Below are positions 46,354 through 57,560 of a stretch of DNA of 64,000 nt, piece after piece. Position 1 is the stretch's first letter. Each line of letters opens with the position of its first letter. A program made the translations under genes and the position numbers. This DNA is from Cladopsammia gracilis (Eukaryota > Cnidaria > Anthozoa > Scleractinia > Dendrophylliidae). The notes under the pieces were generated by a model. It saw nothing but the letters and a program-made list of their open reading frames with translations, ran no database searches and was not told where the DNA came from. The stretch spans positions 641,001 to 705,000 of the forward strand of contig JAJGOT010000205.1 of assembly GCA_022457155.1 (NCBI GenBank), in the 5' to 3' direction.

Positions 46354-47210
46354 GGAGGGGGACATTGGGGTCTGCGGTATTGCGGTATTGGGCAATTTTT
46401 CATGTGGTGTTTCGGTAATTCTAATATAAAATTGCGGTATTGCGGTATTTCCAAAACCTGCGAGATTCCGTTTTTTAGCGTTTCAGTCGGTTTTAAAAAT
46501 TACCCTCCAATGTTTTACGACCCTTTTTGATCCTTTTTCAGTTTCTGGTCGTCCTTGTCTAACTAGCCTGTGACAGCCGCTTCCTCCCCTCTCCCCGATT
46601 TTTTTCTGAGGGGAGGAAGCGGCTGTCACAGGCTATGTCTAACAGCTCTTAAATCCTCTAATCCGTCACGCCAGTTTATATTACATGAAAGGTGATAACA
46701 CTTTGGTCGTTTTACAACCAATTAAAAGTCATTAACTTGCCTTAACATTCGATAAACAAAATCTAAGCAGATTTTTGCGGAAAATTTAATGAACAGAGTA
46801 GCGGTTTCGGTATTCTAACGATTTTGGACAAGGTTTTTGACGTATTGCGGTATTTGGCGATTTTTTTGCGATATTACGGTACAGTGTATTTGTCAATTTT
46901 TTGGCGGTATTACGGGGGGTGACAACTCTAAGAAGGCCTGTTTCGGGAGAAAAACACAATTCTTCCGGGAATCTGAAGATTTTGCCGGGAATCGGGAGAC
47001 TCGAAAGATTTTCGGGGAAACATGAGATAATGTTGTTAAAATTTCGGGAAGTTTGAAATTTTTGCGTGAATGTCTCCGAAAAAATCGGGAAGATATTCCA
47101 AATTTTCGGGACAACTTTCAGTTCCACACAGTATTGCTCAAACAGCGTTTATGACAGTTGTCACCCCCCGTGGTATTGCGGTGTTCAGAACCCCCCAATG
47201 CCCCCCCCTC
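46354..47210. mobile_element. GCGGTATT-rich element with nested inverted repeat
   Basis: The outer ends AGGAGGGGGACATTGGGG and CCCCCCAATGCCCCCCCC are inverted, and both are followed inward by many GCGGTATTGCGGTATT units. An inner pair at 46913-47170 (CGGGGGGTGACAACT and AGTTGTCACCCCCCG) encloses CGGGAA-rich repeats and looks like a separate insertion. A short hairpin at 46564-46635 is also inside. No coding capacity recognised. Confidence 0.6.
46564..46635. repeat. Perfect 28-bp hairpin
   Basis: The left stem starts TAGCCTGTGACAGCCGCTTC and the right stem ends GAAGCGGCTGTCACAGGCTA. Both are identical in reverse over 28 bp, with a 16-nt loop TCCCCGATTTTTTTCT. Possibly a minimal fold-back element. 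Confidence 0.9.
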
Positions 47211-47401
47211 GATAAGAGATAAAATGGCAAAGGGTTAGTTAAGGGTTAGTACGTGAATAAGGTGGTCAAACAGAGAGCCTTGAACTATTGGTGTCAAACT
47301 GGTGTCATGTCACCAAATCGTAGACTAAGATAATGAAACAGAGAATTCTTCTAGCCAGACTTTCTTGATGCTCAAGTCAGTAAGACTGAAGAAAGAACAG
47401 T

Positions 47402-49543
47402 ATTAGAGCGGTTTTCAATTGAGTGTCGTATTTCAAAGTAATTACTCTGGCCAATCACAACAGTCGCAGACAATCTAATGAACCAATCAGAACACAAAGC
47501 AAATACATGTCGCCGGTACCAAGCGCGGGAAATCACGATTGGTTTTGGTTTTAGCGGAGCACTTGCCAGGCCGAAGGCCTGGCTGCGCAGCTCCATACTC
47601 ATAGAACCTACGCCGTGATTTTTCATGGTCATGGCTAGCGGAATGTTTCGCGGGCGCGTGTCCGTCCGCCCGTGTTGGACAACATCCGGGATCTTAGCAA
47701 TTTTGTTTTTCGCGCGGCCACACAGCCGTGAGCTCGGTAAACACTTTAGTTGTTTTCTTGTGCCTAGCGGAGAATTAAACTCGTTATTTTACTGCATTTT
47801 TTCGCGGTTTGCTACTCAAGACAGGGATACTAATTAAGGTATACTCAGAAGCCGCTTTAGTGGAAAAAGACGAGCTTTCAGGGATAAAATCTTGCTTCGA
47901 GGAACTTCATGTATTACGTTTTTATCAATGCGGGAGATGATTAATTTTCAGAACCAGAAGCGGAGATTTGAATTTCCAAGCAAGCGAGGAATTTAAAGGT
48001 AAAACAGATTACAGTTTTCGATGAGAATTTATGTTGTTATCAATCTGTGAGTGACTTGTTATTAGTGTTATTGTTAGTTTTGGCGAATTGATTTTAAAAC
48101 GTGCCTAAATTTAGTTGTATCGATCTCTTGAATTTCATCGAAGAAAGCTTGAACTCGATGAGCTATAAGTAAATGGTACGCGTTTTGCTTTTAAACGTAA
48201 ACTAATGGAGATTTGAATAAATTTTTTCGAAAGAAGATTGTGTTGTCCATTTTTATGTGTTTGTTCATTCATTAGATAGATTGAAAAGCGATTTTATGTA
48301 AACAAAACAAGACTTGATTTTATAGTACAGTTCTATCTTCACTCGCATCGCCTTATGCAAATATGTTTGTGTATTTTTGCAATTTTTGATTTTCAAATCA
48401 GTTTCTCGGGCAATTTTTGACAAACATAAACTGTATTTTATTCGGAAACTAGTGGTACTATTTATTCTAGACAGAGAAAAGTTGTTTTTGTGAACTTTTG
48501 TACGGTCTATAAAAATGTACTGTGCAGACGGTCGCGTAATACTGTTTTTGAGAATTGCTAAAATTGAAAATAGCCCGTTCGTCAATCTTAATTCTTGTGC
48601 TTCCAACCTTTCACCTTAGTTAAGTTTCACCTTAGTTAAGCTTGTTCAAAGTGCGACGCTGTTAGGCTTGGGCTATCTATATATATTATTTCTGAGTGGT
48701 CGAGGAAGTGGCGCGCTATTTTTTGGCCAATCACAATGCGTACCAAAGCAAGCAAGACCAAAGCAATTGCGAAATTGCTTTCGACACTTAGGCCCGGTTC
48801 AAACGTCGAACTTTACATGTGCCGAACCTAATAATTAGGTTCGGCACATGTAAAGATCGACGTATGAATCAACTAGGAACAGCACTTTTGTATTTGGGTC
48901 GACTCTGCCGTTCTATTCGACTGAGCTTGTCGAATAGAACGGCAAAAGATCGACTTCGATTCATACGTCGAACTTCACATGTGCCGAACCTAATGCATAA
49001 TTTATGTTAACGTATTTTTCAATATAACCGGGCTTCTGATTGGCTATCAGAGTGGGTTTTCGCGCCTTTGCAGACAAAACTCACAGAAGCGTAACGACGG
49101 TTACCAGCATTCACATTGTAGTCATTGTAGATTTTTAGACTGAACCTGGACAGCTTAAATCGATCTTCTAAAAAGTTGCTTTTCTTTATATCCATAAATA
49201 AATCGTAATGTATTTTAAAATTTATGGCGTAACTTTATTTTGTCCAAATATCACGATCGCGATCTCTTCAGCTGTCTCCTTGCCATAACAGGACACAAAG
49301 CACACTAAAATCAAAACAAGAATTTCCAGGCTTGGTGAATTTTACTTTTTTCGGTTTATTTCCCTATTTTAAGCAGTAAGGATGATATTTCTTTTCGCCA
49401 CGAATTAGGTTCGGTACATGTAAAGTTCGACCGTCTGAATCAACAGTCGAACTTAATAGTTTGGGTCGACCTAAATAGGTATTAGGTTCGGCACATGTAA
49501 AGTTCGACGTTTGAACCGGGCCTTAATTTAAAACCGCTCTAAT
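47402..49543. mobile_element. 2.1-kb inverted-repeat element hosting a Harbinger-type MITE
   Basis: Left ATTAGAGCGGTTTTCAATTG and right AATTTAAAACCGCTCTAAT are inverted ends of about 20 bp. The body has no transposase I can recognise; a 70-codon frame at 47625-47837 is of unknown meaning. The right end abuts the element at 48791-49522, which looks inserted just inside it. Confidence 0.5.
48791..49522. mobile_element. PIF/Harbinger-type element with stacked inverted units
   Basis: Left GGCCCGGTTCAAACGTCGAA and right TTCGACGTTTGAACCGGGCC are inverted and flanked by TTA (48788-48790, 49523-49525). The GTTCGGCACATGTAAAG-type block recurs at least four times in both orientations (near 48838, 48972, 49408 and 49487), and a small perfect hairpin TGCCGTTCTATTCGAC...GTCGAATAGAACGGCA lies at 48906-48944. 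Confidence 0.7.
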
Positions 49544-50295
49544 GGTGTATCACTGGTGAATGACTTGGAAAGAGTTATAAGTGCGGAGAATTAAGTTAGT
49601 AGAGAGAATTAGGAAAGAGTTAGTGAAGTGGTTTGAATTCGCTCCTTGATCCTCTCGGCCAAGATAGAAACAAGGAAAAAAAAACAGTGTTATGAAGCAA
49701 AATATGGAGTAACTAATAGCGCCAAACAAAAAAAAACTATCCAAAAGTTTTCATTTGAATAATATGGCTTTGTGGTTGACCGATCAAAGAAATTTTAGCT
49801 CGGTCACGTCTCGTTTCTGACCGGTCAAAATATTGAAAAGAAGTTTCTATATAGTTTCTTATATCATTTACTATAATTGCTAAAGCCCCCTCAAGTCGGA
49901 GATCGTTTACAACAAAACTGAAGTAACAATTTTACTATAGCTTTTGATCCCTGTTTCGACATCAAACTCAAAATGCAGGGCAGGCAACTTATTAGAACAA
50001 CAATCGAAACTCGGTACAGTAATAAGTAATTGCTCATCAAATTCGACCTTAATTTGCAAACAGTTTAATTCGTTTTTATTTTGACGAGATTTAAAATTAG
50101 GTTGTAATGTAAAGGAAGCTTACGGCAATGCTCAAACTGACAGTCTTTCGTAATCACGTAAGTTACAGGGCTGCAAGAGAGGAAACTTTGCCATGCTTCA
50201 GCTTGGAATGTAGAAAAAATAGGAAACAGTTAACTGCTTTCTGTTTAACGATTATGTGATTGTACATGCAAAGTTCTGGATCTCTTTCTCGTTGT

Positions 50296-51050
50296 ATGAG
50301 CGCTTACCATTTGAATGGAATTTCCGGTTAGAATCTTTCGACAAATGGTACTGGACTTTCCTAACTGAAGGAAACGGAACAGGAATGACCTGTACCATTT
50401 GTATTTTACCGAATGCCGAGAGGCACTGGGAGTGAAAAACAAAATGACGGCGGGAATATTAAATTAACAGGCAAATACTTTTATAAGCTTACCCTAAAAC
50501 GCGATTGTACCGCTTTCAAGCCCTGCTACAATTCTCCAGATTTTACCAGAACAATCATTTATTTATTTACTTACTCACTCAAGTTTAAACGCTAGAATTC
50601 CAGCTCTGATTCTTTGCTACGTACGACTACTTCAATTTTGCGAATCACTATCCCATGACAAGCATGCAGCAAGCACGAATCGTAAAAGTTAAAGTAAAAC
50701 AACTACCGGCAGTCAAAAATGTCCATGCACCTGTAATTTCGTAGCATTGCTGTAGGAAATCTGTCAATATAGCCGATGAAAAGTGGCAATTTTCACACGA
50801 ACAAACTCGGAGTAAATTTCCTTCTTCAAAGTGATCCGCCATCTTCGAGCTTTTTATTTCTCGAAGAAGCCTGGTACTAGTGATGCCAACAAATGGTACA
50901 GAAAATTCCGGTCGTTTCGGTAAAAGCGAGAAAAAGGAAATACCTTGAAAGGTATTACCTTTTCCCCGGAAAATTTCCGTTGGGATGAACTGTTCCATTT
51001 GTTTTTCCACCGGAATAACCGTTTTTTCCATACAAATGGTAAACGCTCAT
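50296..51050. mobile_element. Inverted-repeat element, ATGAGCG ends
   Basis: Left ATGAGCGCTTACCATTTGAA and right CAAATGGTAAACGCTCAT are inverted; further CAAATGGTACTGG/CCATTTGT blocks recur inside both halves. 755 bp, no transposase recognised. A 127-codon minus-strand frame at 50648-51031 lies across it without recognisable similarity. Confidence 0.6.
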
Positions 51051-51680
51051 GATGTGATATCCCATTTCAAGGTAACCGAGTTCGTAGTAAAATCACGCCA
51101 AACCCTGTTATTCTTGGACTGCAAGGCTTAGTAGCCGGATCTATCAATCTCGATCTCCCGGATGTTTAATGGATGGAAAAGAAACAATCGCAATCGCAAA
51201 GCCGTTTATCAATCATCAGAACATCTGTATTCTAGTAATCTGTGGCCGCAAGCTACTTGCAAAATTTTCTATTTCTGAATGTCTCATTAAAAAGTCTCAA
51301 AATTCTTATTCGTTTGGAACATGACTGAGATATTCAGTTGATGATTTGACTGTTTATTTAAGACGGTATAAGAATGTACGTGACTGGTCAACATGACAGG
51401 CAATGGAAGGTTTTGTCCGGTCAAGTCGCCATTCTGACCGGACATTGTCCGTTGATCGGCCGTTATTTTGAGCCCTAACGAGCGAGGCTTTGCTGTTATT
51501 TGTTTGTTTTATACATACTGAGATTTATGATTGGACGAAACGCTTTATTCACGTGTGAGAAAGTCGTTTCGCCATTCTGATTGGCTGCAAACTCTCAATA
51601 CGTATGAAATAAAAAGGGGTAGTTAGTAAAGAAACTGTGGTACAGCGTCGAAGGGGGAGTGAAATACGAATATTTGGTTT

Positions 51681-51862
51681 TAGTATATACTGAAACAGTG
51701 GATAGCATTTTTGGCGCGCTATGATTGGCTACTGAAACTCGGAATAGCAAGTGCTATTCACCTCCCAGCAATTTGCGCGCGAAAATTGTAATCGTTGACA
51801 GGAATAAATGAGTTAAAAGGCATCATTTTCGTTATGTTATCTCACTGTTTCAGTATATACTA
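51681..51862. mobile_element. MITE, TAGTATATACTGAAACAGTG ends
   Basis: Left TAGTATATACTGAAACAGTG and right CACTGTTTCAGTATATACTA are perfect 20-bp inverted ends of a 182-bp element with a GGCGCGC-containing centre. Confidence 0.75.
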
Positions 51863-51865
51863 AAA

Positions 51866-51970
51866 CAACTATTCACCTCAGTGTAGGTGGGTAGTGGTGG
51901 ATATTTACTTCGCCGCTTCGCGGCTCGCAAAGTATCCACCACTACCCACCTACACTTCGGTGAATAGTTG
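51866..51970. repeat. Long hairpin, arms about 45 bp
   Basis: Left CAACTATTCACCTCAGTGTA and right TACACTTCGGTGAATAGTTG are inverted, continuing through GGTGGGTAGTGGTGGATA and its counterpart, with a centre CGCCGCTTCGCGGC that also folds. Probably a fold-back element inserted beside the MITE at 51681-51862. Confidence 0.8.
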
Positions 51971-52468
51971 TTAATTATCAGTAATTATCAGCTGAGTTGA
52001 TAAAGTAAATTGGCCGCCATAAAGCGATTCAAAGGCTGACGTTTCAAGCGCTAGCCCTTAGTCAGAGAGAAGGCCAGCACTTAAAATGACAGCTTTTGAA
52101 TCTCTTAACGGCGGCCAATTTACTTTATCAACTCCGTTGATAAAGCAAAATTTTCGTGTTTCAAATTTGTTTACTTGAAACCCAGCCAAGGAACGAGAAT
52201 ATTTGAAAGTAAATTGCCCAAATTGATGAAAATGAATATACTTTGCAAAACTGAAATTAGCTCAACTTAAACTCTCCTTAAATACTTCAAGCTCAATATC
52301 CTAACTAAGGCATTTTGAAAATCATCGTCAGTTTTGGGTCCTTGTTCTATGTTCTAGCTAGTTCTGAATCGATTTTCTCACTACTGATTCTAGCTAAATA
52401 TAAATTGCAACTTACATTGTCACGGGCCAATATTATCACGTATCTGACTTATATTAAACTAAACTGTA

Positions 52469-52901
52469 CAGTGGAGTCCCGTTATCTAGAATCTTTTCGC
52501 TAGTCCCAGGAGGTTGGTGTCAAGTTTCATTCTCTTTCTGCTACTGTATACAGTACAGTATTGAGTACGCGCTACTCAAGGCAGTACGAAGTGAGCTAAA
52601 TATTTTATGTGTCACAGTACTGTATACAGTACTGTATGGGTGCCTCATGATTAAAATCCAAATGTTTTCCCTGTCGTTGGTGTTGATTCGAGATATCGGG
52701 GGTGAAATTGTGAGAAAATTATCACTCGGGGACACAAGTTTGGTTCGAGTCAACGGGGTTTTCGAGATATCAGAGGTTTGAGATATCCTGGGTAAAATTA
52801 CAGTGATACACTGACGCAAGTCCATAGGACGCGGCGTCAAGCTCGAGATACATAACGGGAAGTTCGAGATATCCGGGGTTCGAGATGACGGGATTCCACT
52901 C
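52469..52901. mobile_element. pogo/Tigger-like element, TA duplication
   Basis: Left CAGTGGAGTCCCGTTATCTA and right GATGACGGGATTCCACTC are inverted ends with TA on each side (52467-52468, 52902-52903). Internal CGAGATATC...GGGG blocks repeat, as in pogo-type ends. Near 52545-52640 TACTGTATACAGTAC palindromes occur twice. 433 bp, no transposase. Confidence 0.7.
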
Positions 52902-52903
52902 TA

Positions 52904-54000
52904 TTAGGTTTGGCTGTCTAGTAGAAGTGCTCGCGCGTTTCGGAGTTTTCGCAGCCGCGTTAAAGTAACGCGAAAAGCGCAAGACGTTTTGGCGGGAAAA
53001 GTCACGGCATGTGCCAAAACAACTAAAAACGAATAGTCCTGTAGACTGTTTGTTTTACAAAGCTTTTGACGTTCAGTGTAAAATAATCCTCATTGACCAG
53101 CCAGATCTAACGAATAACCAGCACTGCAAGCAAGTTGAGAATACAAGTTAACCCTTTCACTCCCAGAGTCAATTATGGATCATAGTTTTGAATCCTATGG
53201 TATGGCCATTCAAATGAAACCTCTTCGACAATGCTTTTGCATGGTACCATTTGTTTTTCAATATCATTTTACAAAATGAATTGGGATTTTTTTCTTGAAT
53301 TTTGGCACTCTTGGGAGTTAAAGGATCAATAGGTGTTACGTTATTATGTACTTTTTCTGCACGAAACACTCATAAAATGCTGAATTTATACACCAAAAAG
53401 TCATTATTTTTCATTAATATTCTCCAAGATAAAATAATTTGCTAAAACGTCGCCCTAAATCTGCCGATAATTAAGTTCAAAATCTTCGGCATCTAATGAA
53501 TAAAAAATCTAACTAATTTTATTTTAGTAAAACAAACTAAATTATTTCACCATTAATACGCACCGCATGCAACAAATCAAATAGAACTGAGTGACATTAA
53601 CGACATGTTCTATTGGAGCAACCGTTTTAACCGTTTCAACGAGGGCAGGGGGTATGTCACAAGAATTTGGCTGTATTTTTATCAAAGCTGTGCTAACGTT
53701 ATTAGCAAGTGCCTTTACTCATGCACAAAATTCTCTTTGAACATCAAGAGAAAGATTTAAAGTAAAGTCCTAAAAGGAAAACAAATCACAGCCATTTTGT
53801 ATCGATTTCTTGACCTTCCGCAGCCAAAGACACTTAATCGCCGAGCTCACAACATCCCAACCTCGTCCCCACGGTATCTCTTCTTCCCGTCAGCTATTGG
53901 GGGCGGTAAGAAAAGAGGCCATGGTTGACAACATCCTTTTCAACTCCCCTCAAGAGGACAAAAGAGAGGGCACTGAAAACGAGGTTGGGATCCAATCTCT

Positions 54001-54031
<31 letters not shown>

Positions 54032-54127
54032 CGAGGGAGAAGAAGAGAGGATCCTGGAAACGAAATTGATGAGTTTAGTGTTGGTTGAAAAGGAACACTG
54101 GAATTTCCGATTCATTTTGTCCAATAA
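52904..54127. other. Interval without recognised gene
   Basis: AT-rich with a 28-nt C tract at 54003-54030. The proline/glycine-rich open frames around that tract (53810-54293) arise from the homopolymer. No exon or element ends recognised. Confidence 0.45.
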
Positions 54128-54290
54128 GGGCCTGGTCGCACTACAGTCAAAAATAAAAATTAGCCCGTGCAAAAATCGAGGAAAACAAAAGAAACCGCTC
54201 CGGTGGGACACGCTTTTTGTGGAATGTTTTTGTTTTTATGTCATTTTGCACGGGCTAATTTTTGTTTTTGACTGTAGTGCGACCAGGCCC
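54128..54290. mobile_element. PIF/Harbinger-type fold-back MITE
   Basis: Left GGGCCTGGTCGCACTACAGT and right ACTGTAGTGCGACCAGGCCC are perfect inverted ends; arms run about 48 bp through TTAGCCCGTGCAAAA. TAA flanks both sides (54125-54127, 54291-54293). 163 bp. Confidence 0.8.
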
Positions 54291-54611
54291 TAAGAAAAAG
54301 CACAAGGAATCTGAGAACTGTCGAGTCAGTTTCCCGCCAAACGGATATGTCATGTCACTTAGCAACACCCCTATGAAAACCGAGGGGGCATTTTCTTGGA
54401 AACGATGTTTCCACAGAGAAAAAGGCGGGAATACTTTTCTTTTCTTCGAATGGCTTTCAAAACTTTCATAAAAGATATGTCGTTTTGACATCACTTCTAT
54501 CCGATTTGCGCAAAGGATGGTGCAGTATCTAAAATTAACGATTATATTGTTATAATTCATCGTCAGTGTTCATGGCGCGTACAGTACATAGCCATCGACG
54601 ATTTGACGAAA

Positions 54612-54617
54612 TTTAAT
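54612..54617 (-). terminator. Possible poly(A) signal of the GPCR gene
   Basis: The minus strand reads ATTAAA here, about 115 nt past the GPCR stop. It is the common variant of AATAAA; no canonical hexamer is nearer. Tentative. Confidence 0.3.
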
Positions 54618-54731
54618 ATTTCTCTCAAAGCTTTGTCCTAATAGCAGTTTTTTCAATCTTACCGCCAAGCGACAACAACCAAGTGTCGTGTCCAGTCTCG
54701 ACAGGCGATGACGTCAATAATAGCGTGACTG

Positions 54732-57560
54732 TCACACATCTGTGTCATTAATGAGCTCTTGTGACTCGCTTTTGTCCGGGTCTCCGCGGTTATTGACCTT
54801 CCCAGTCTCCTTGGCTGTGCTGGCCAGGTTACCTCGTTTTGGCATGACAGGCGACTCCTCTTCTGACAGGCGCACTGTAGCTTTCTCCTGCGTCTTGACA
54901 TACATGCTCCAGGGAGAGACATCCGCTTGATTTTTCTCTGGTTGGAACACGATGACGTACCACTTGGGAAGGTAGATGCAGGCCAGAATGTTGACAGCAA
55001 ACAGCAAGTCCACAAAAGCTAAACCCCAGATCTTTCCCTTGCCGACCACGCCATGGCCAATGGCGACGTAGAAGAAACAGATGGCGTACCAGAAGAACAT
55101 GCACAGAGACGTCCAGCGCACCTCCATGTCATTCTCCGGGGTGATCTCCTCGTTCAAGGACAGCAGCGAGTACAGCGTCGCCATTAACATGATATAGAAT
55201 ATGACCACTAAGAAGCCCCATCCGCTGTGCAAGGAGCACTCGATATACACCGTGAAGGGGTCGTCAGTCGGGAAGCGCACAATCTCGTTCGGTAGCATCA
55301 CCGCGAGGACAATGATCACAATAACGTGGAGAATGATTGTTCCTATGGCAACTGCAATGCGCGGAGTACAGATGCAGTTGCCCCAACTTTCTTTAACTTG
55401 ACCATCAGAGTCATAGTAGCGGTTATCAACATAAACGCTCTTGCATATCAAGGCAGCCAGGGGAATACCGAGCGCTAGGATGAAGAAACCACGGTATCCT
55501 TCACAGGATGACTCACTGGGCTTACTGAGGAGGGGAATGGGAATCAAAAAGAGTACAATCACCAGCGGTAACAGGATCAGAACAGCATTCTTCGCTCGAC
55601 GCACGACCGGCGTTTCTCTGTTCTTGAAGAGCACCACCGAGACGTATATACTAAAACAGATTCCCGCCACAATCAAGAAGAGCATCACGAGGCTGCCAGC
55701 ATCGCTCCAGTATGCGTAATCTTCAAATTGCTTAAGGCAGTCGTTCTGTGCATCGTTAGCTGTGTAACCGGATGGGCATGCTGTGCAGGTTAACGAGTCT
55801 TCCACTCTGCTTACAGAATTTTTTCCACACTGCAAACAGTGCCAGCAACACTCGGCTTCACCGCGGGTTTTCTTCAACGCTTTGTATGATCCAGGCTTGC
55901 AAGGCTCGTGACAAATGGATTTTGGTATTTCATCCCCGTTTGTGTTCCATTTAATATTTTTCGAAGATCGTAAGGTCAGCTCTGGGGTGTCTGTTCCCGA
56001 TTGCTTCCAGCTGCCAACCGAAGAGAGCTGAAGTTTCGACTGTTCATTAGACGATACCACAGAGCTATTCGCAGTTTTTTGAAGAATCCATATTTTATAC
56101 TCTACTTGGTCAAGGTTCCTTTGGCTATTGAAACTGATCTGGTACCCGCTGAGGCTCTTAAAATCTACGCTTTGAATATACTTGTAAAATTGTTCCGGAC
56201 AGTTGCTCTTACACTCTTCCTTGGCAGCTAGGGCGTTAGCCACGGCAAAAATCGAGTCGATAGTACAAGTCGCACTGTCTGCCATGGACTTTAATGCGTT
56301 AACAATCTGCTCCAGCTTAGTTTTGTTAACACCGCAAGGTGGATCGCTGCACTGTGGAGTAACAGGCGTAGCAGGGGTGGTAGGAGGTTGCGTTGATGAG
56401 GAAGGCGTAGTTGTTGGCGCATTAGTGGTTGTGTTAGAGTTAAACGACGCGTTCGGTTGAGGAGTGGTAGCCGCAGGTGCCTGGGTGGGCGCACTTGTTG
56501 TCATGGCAATAGATTTATTATCCGGGGAAGTTGAAATCGAACTTTGTGAGGCTACCATCTGCATAATCCATTTGTTGCGTCTTGGAGAAGTGTGAAGCTT
56601 TTGCAAAAACGATTTAAATTCGACGATCGAGGCCGAGGTTCCGACTTTTAACATCCCTTGAGCCGCGGTATTGTCATTTGCAAACGTCGCCTTATCGTCC
56701 CAGGACGCATCACTTACGACCCATGTAAGATCGCTTATTTTCTGCTTGAACGCCTCATCAATAATGCCCTTGAATATACTCTTTGATGTCAACAAAATAA
56801 TGACTGAAAAATTCTTCTCCGCCTTCAAAGAAGTTATAAATTTCTGGATTTGCGCACCGCTCGCGTTGGTTGGCAGCGAGTATTTCCTAGCGACGCAGAC
56901 AAATGTTTTGGCCGCCTCTTGTTGGAGTATGTCCACCCGATATTTTCCTTCGGCACTTTCATCGTGAACAATTCCAGCATAAGTCCAGTTATAACGCGCT
57001 GCGAGATCCACAATCGCTCTTAAATTGGTCCTGTCTCTCGCAATAGGGTGAAAAATAAACTCGATCTGCGAGATTAGATCCGGCTTGTTCTTGACTTTGA
57101 ACGTTGAAGGGATACAGCTCATGTGAGGCGTAGCAGAGCTGAATAGCAGTAGCAAGGCACGGTGGTACTCCGGTAGTTCCTGGGGAAGATCACCCACCGC
57201 TGCAGCCAGAAGCTGGTCCTTCGGTCTCTTCGCATTTATCACTAGATCCAGGGCGGCTAGATCCGGCTTTGGACAAGTGTCCCTTATGTCACATCCTAAA
57301 GTCGATTTCAGCTTCACCTGTTTTTTTATATTGATTTGTTGCAACGCAAACAAAATGGCTTCTACAGTCAAGATACCGTGTAAATCCGGCGTAACGCAAG
57401 CATTCCCGCTTCCCTTCTCGTGCACGGACACGAGACCGCCGATTATCGCGTCGCCGTCGATTTTTAAAGATTCACCTGCCGACGCTTGCACAGCTTGTAA
57501 AATGAAGCACAGGTAGAGTGCGATGAAAAAAGCTTGTGCACTTGTAAAACACTTGTCCAT
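54732..57560 (-). CDS. Class C GPCR, metabotropic glutamate receptor-like, single exon
   Basis: Uninterrupted 942-residue frame. Signal peptide at about 1-28 (ends VQASA). A venus-flytrap-like region (about 34-335) has GDAIIGGLVSVHEKG, C-containing VHEKGSGNACV, FSSATPHMS and YNWTYAGIVHDES. A T/P/S-rich mucin-like stretch (about 343-402) follows, then a second, poorly conserved extracellular part (403-545). A cysteine-rich domain has exactly nine cysteines (550, 554, 571, 572, 575, 578, 592, 595, 608), the NCD3G hallmark. Seven membrane segments lie at about 622-645, 656-678, 688-708, 733-757, 780-800, 815-838 and 843-866, ending in the class C signature LPKWYVIVFQPEKN. A 70-residue tail follows. 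The layout is that of mGluR/CaSR-type receptors. The serine-rich ligand loop of true glutamate receptors is replaced by AAAVGDLPQE, so the ligand is unknown. Vertebrate relatives have many introns; this one has none in its coding region. Confidence 0.9.
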   Translation of the reverse strand: MDKCFTSAQAFFIALYLCFILQAVQASAGESLKIDGDAIIGGLVSVHEKGSGNACVTPDLHGILTVEAILFALQQINIKKQVKLKSTLGCDIRDTCPKPDLAALDLVINAKRPKDQLLAAAVGDLPQELPEYHRALLLLFSSATPHMSCIPSTFKVKNKPDLISQIEFIFHPIARDRTNLRAIVDLAARYNWTYAGIVHDESAEGKYRVDILQQEAAKTFVCVARKYSLPTNASGAQIQKFITSLKAEKNFSVIILLTSKSIFKGIIDEAFKQKISDLTWVVSDASWDDKATFANDNTAAQGMLKVGTSASIVEFKSFLQKLHTSPRRNKWIMQMVASQSSISTSPDNKSIAMTTSAPTQAPAATTPQPNASFNSNTTTNAPTTTPSSSTQPPTTPATPVTPQCSDPPCGVNKTKLEQIVNALKSMADSATCTIDSIFAVANALAAKEECKSNCPEQFYKYIQSVDFKSLSGYQISFNSQRNLDQVEYKIWILQKTANSSVVSSNEQSKLQLSSVGSWKQSGTDTPELTLRSSKNIKWNTNGDEIPKSICHEPCKPGSYKALKKTRGEAECCWHCLQCGKNSVSRVEDSLTCTACPSGYTANDAQNDCLKQFEDYAYWSDAGSLVMLFLIVAGICFSIYVSVVLFKNRETPVVRRAKNAVLILLPLVIVLFLIPIPLLSKPSESSCEGYRGFFILALGIPLAALICKSVYVDNRYYDSDGQVKESWGNCICTPRIAVAIGTIILHVIVIIVLAVMLPNEIVRFPTDDPFTVYIECSLHSGWGFLVVIFYIMLMATLYSLLSLNEEITPENDMEVRWTSLCMFFWYAICFFYVAIGHGVVGKGKIWGLAFVDLLFAVNILACIYLPKWYVIVFQPEKNQADVSPWSMYVKTQEKATVRLSEEESPVMPKRGNLASTAKETGKVNNRGDPDKSESQELINDTDV

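Larger units (their letters stand above)
51620..52150 (-). mobile_element. Penelope-like terminal-repeat fragment with nested insertions
   Basis: The parts at 51635-51680 and 51995-52070 are collinear with 23180-23310 (AAACTGTGG, TTTGGTTTTA, GATAAAGTAAATTGGCC, GCTGACGTTTCAAGCGCTAG). On the minus strand 52034-52064 reads CTGACTAAGGGCTAGCGCTT then GAAACGTCAGC, a degenerate hammerhead-like core (A for the expected G). The segment is interrupted by the element at 51681-51862 and the hairpin at 51866-51970. At 52085-52150 part of the same sequence recurs inverted. Confidence 0.5.

Noticed and set aside
53810..54293. Proline- or glycine-rich open frames around the C tract
   Set aside because: They are produced by the 28-nt homopolymer and the adjoining MITE, and appear on both strands.
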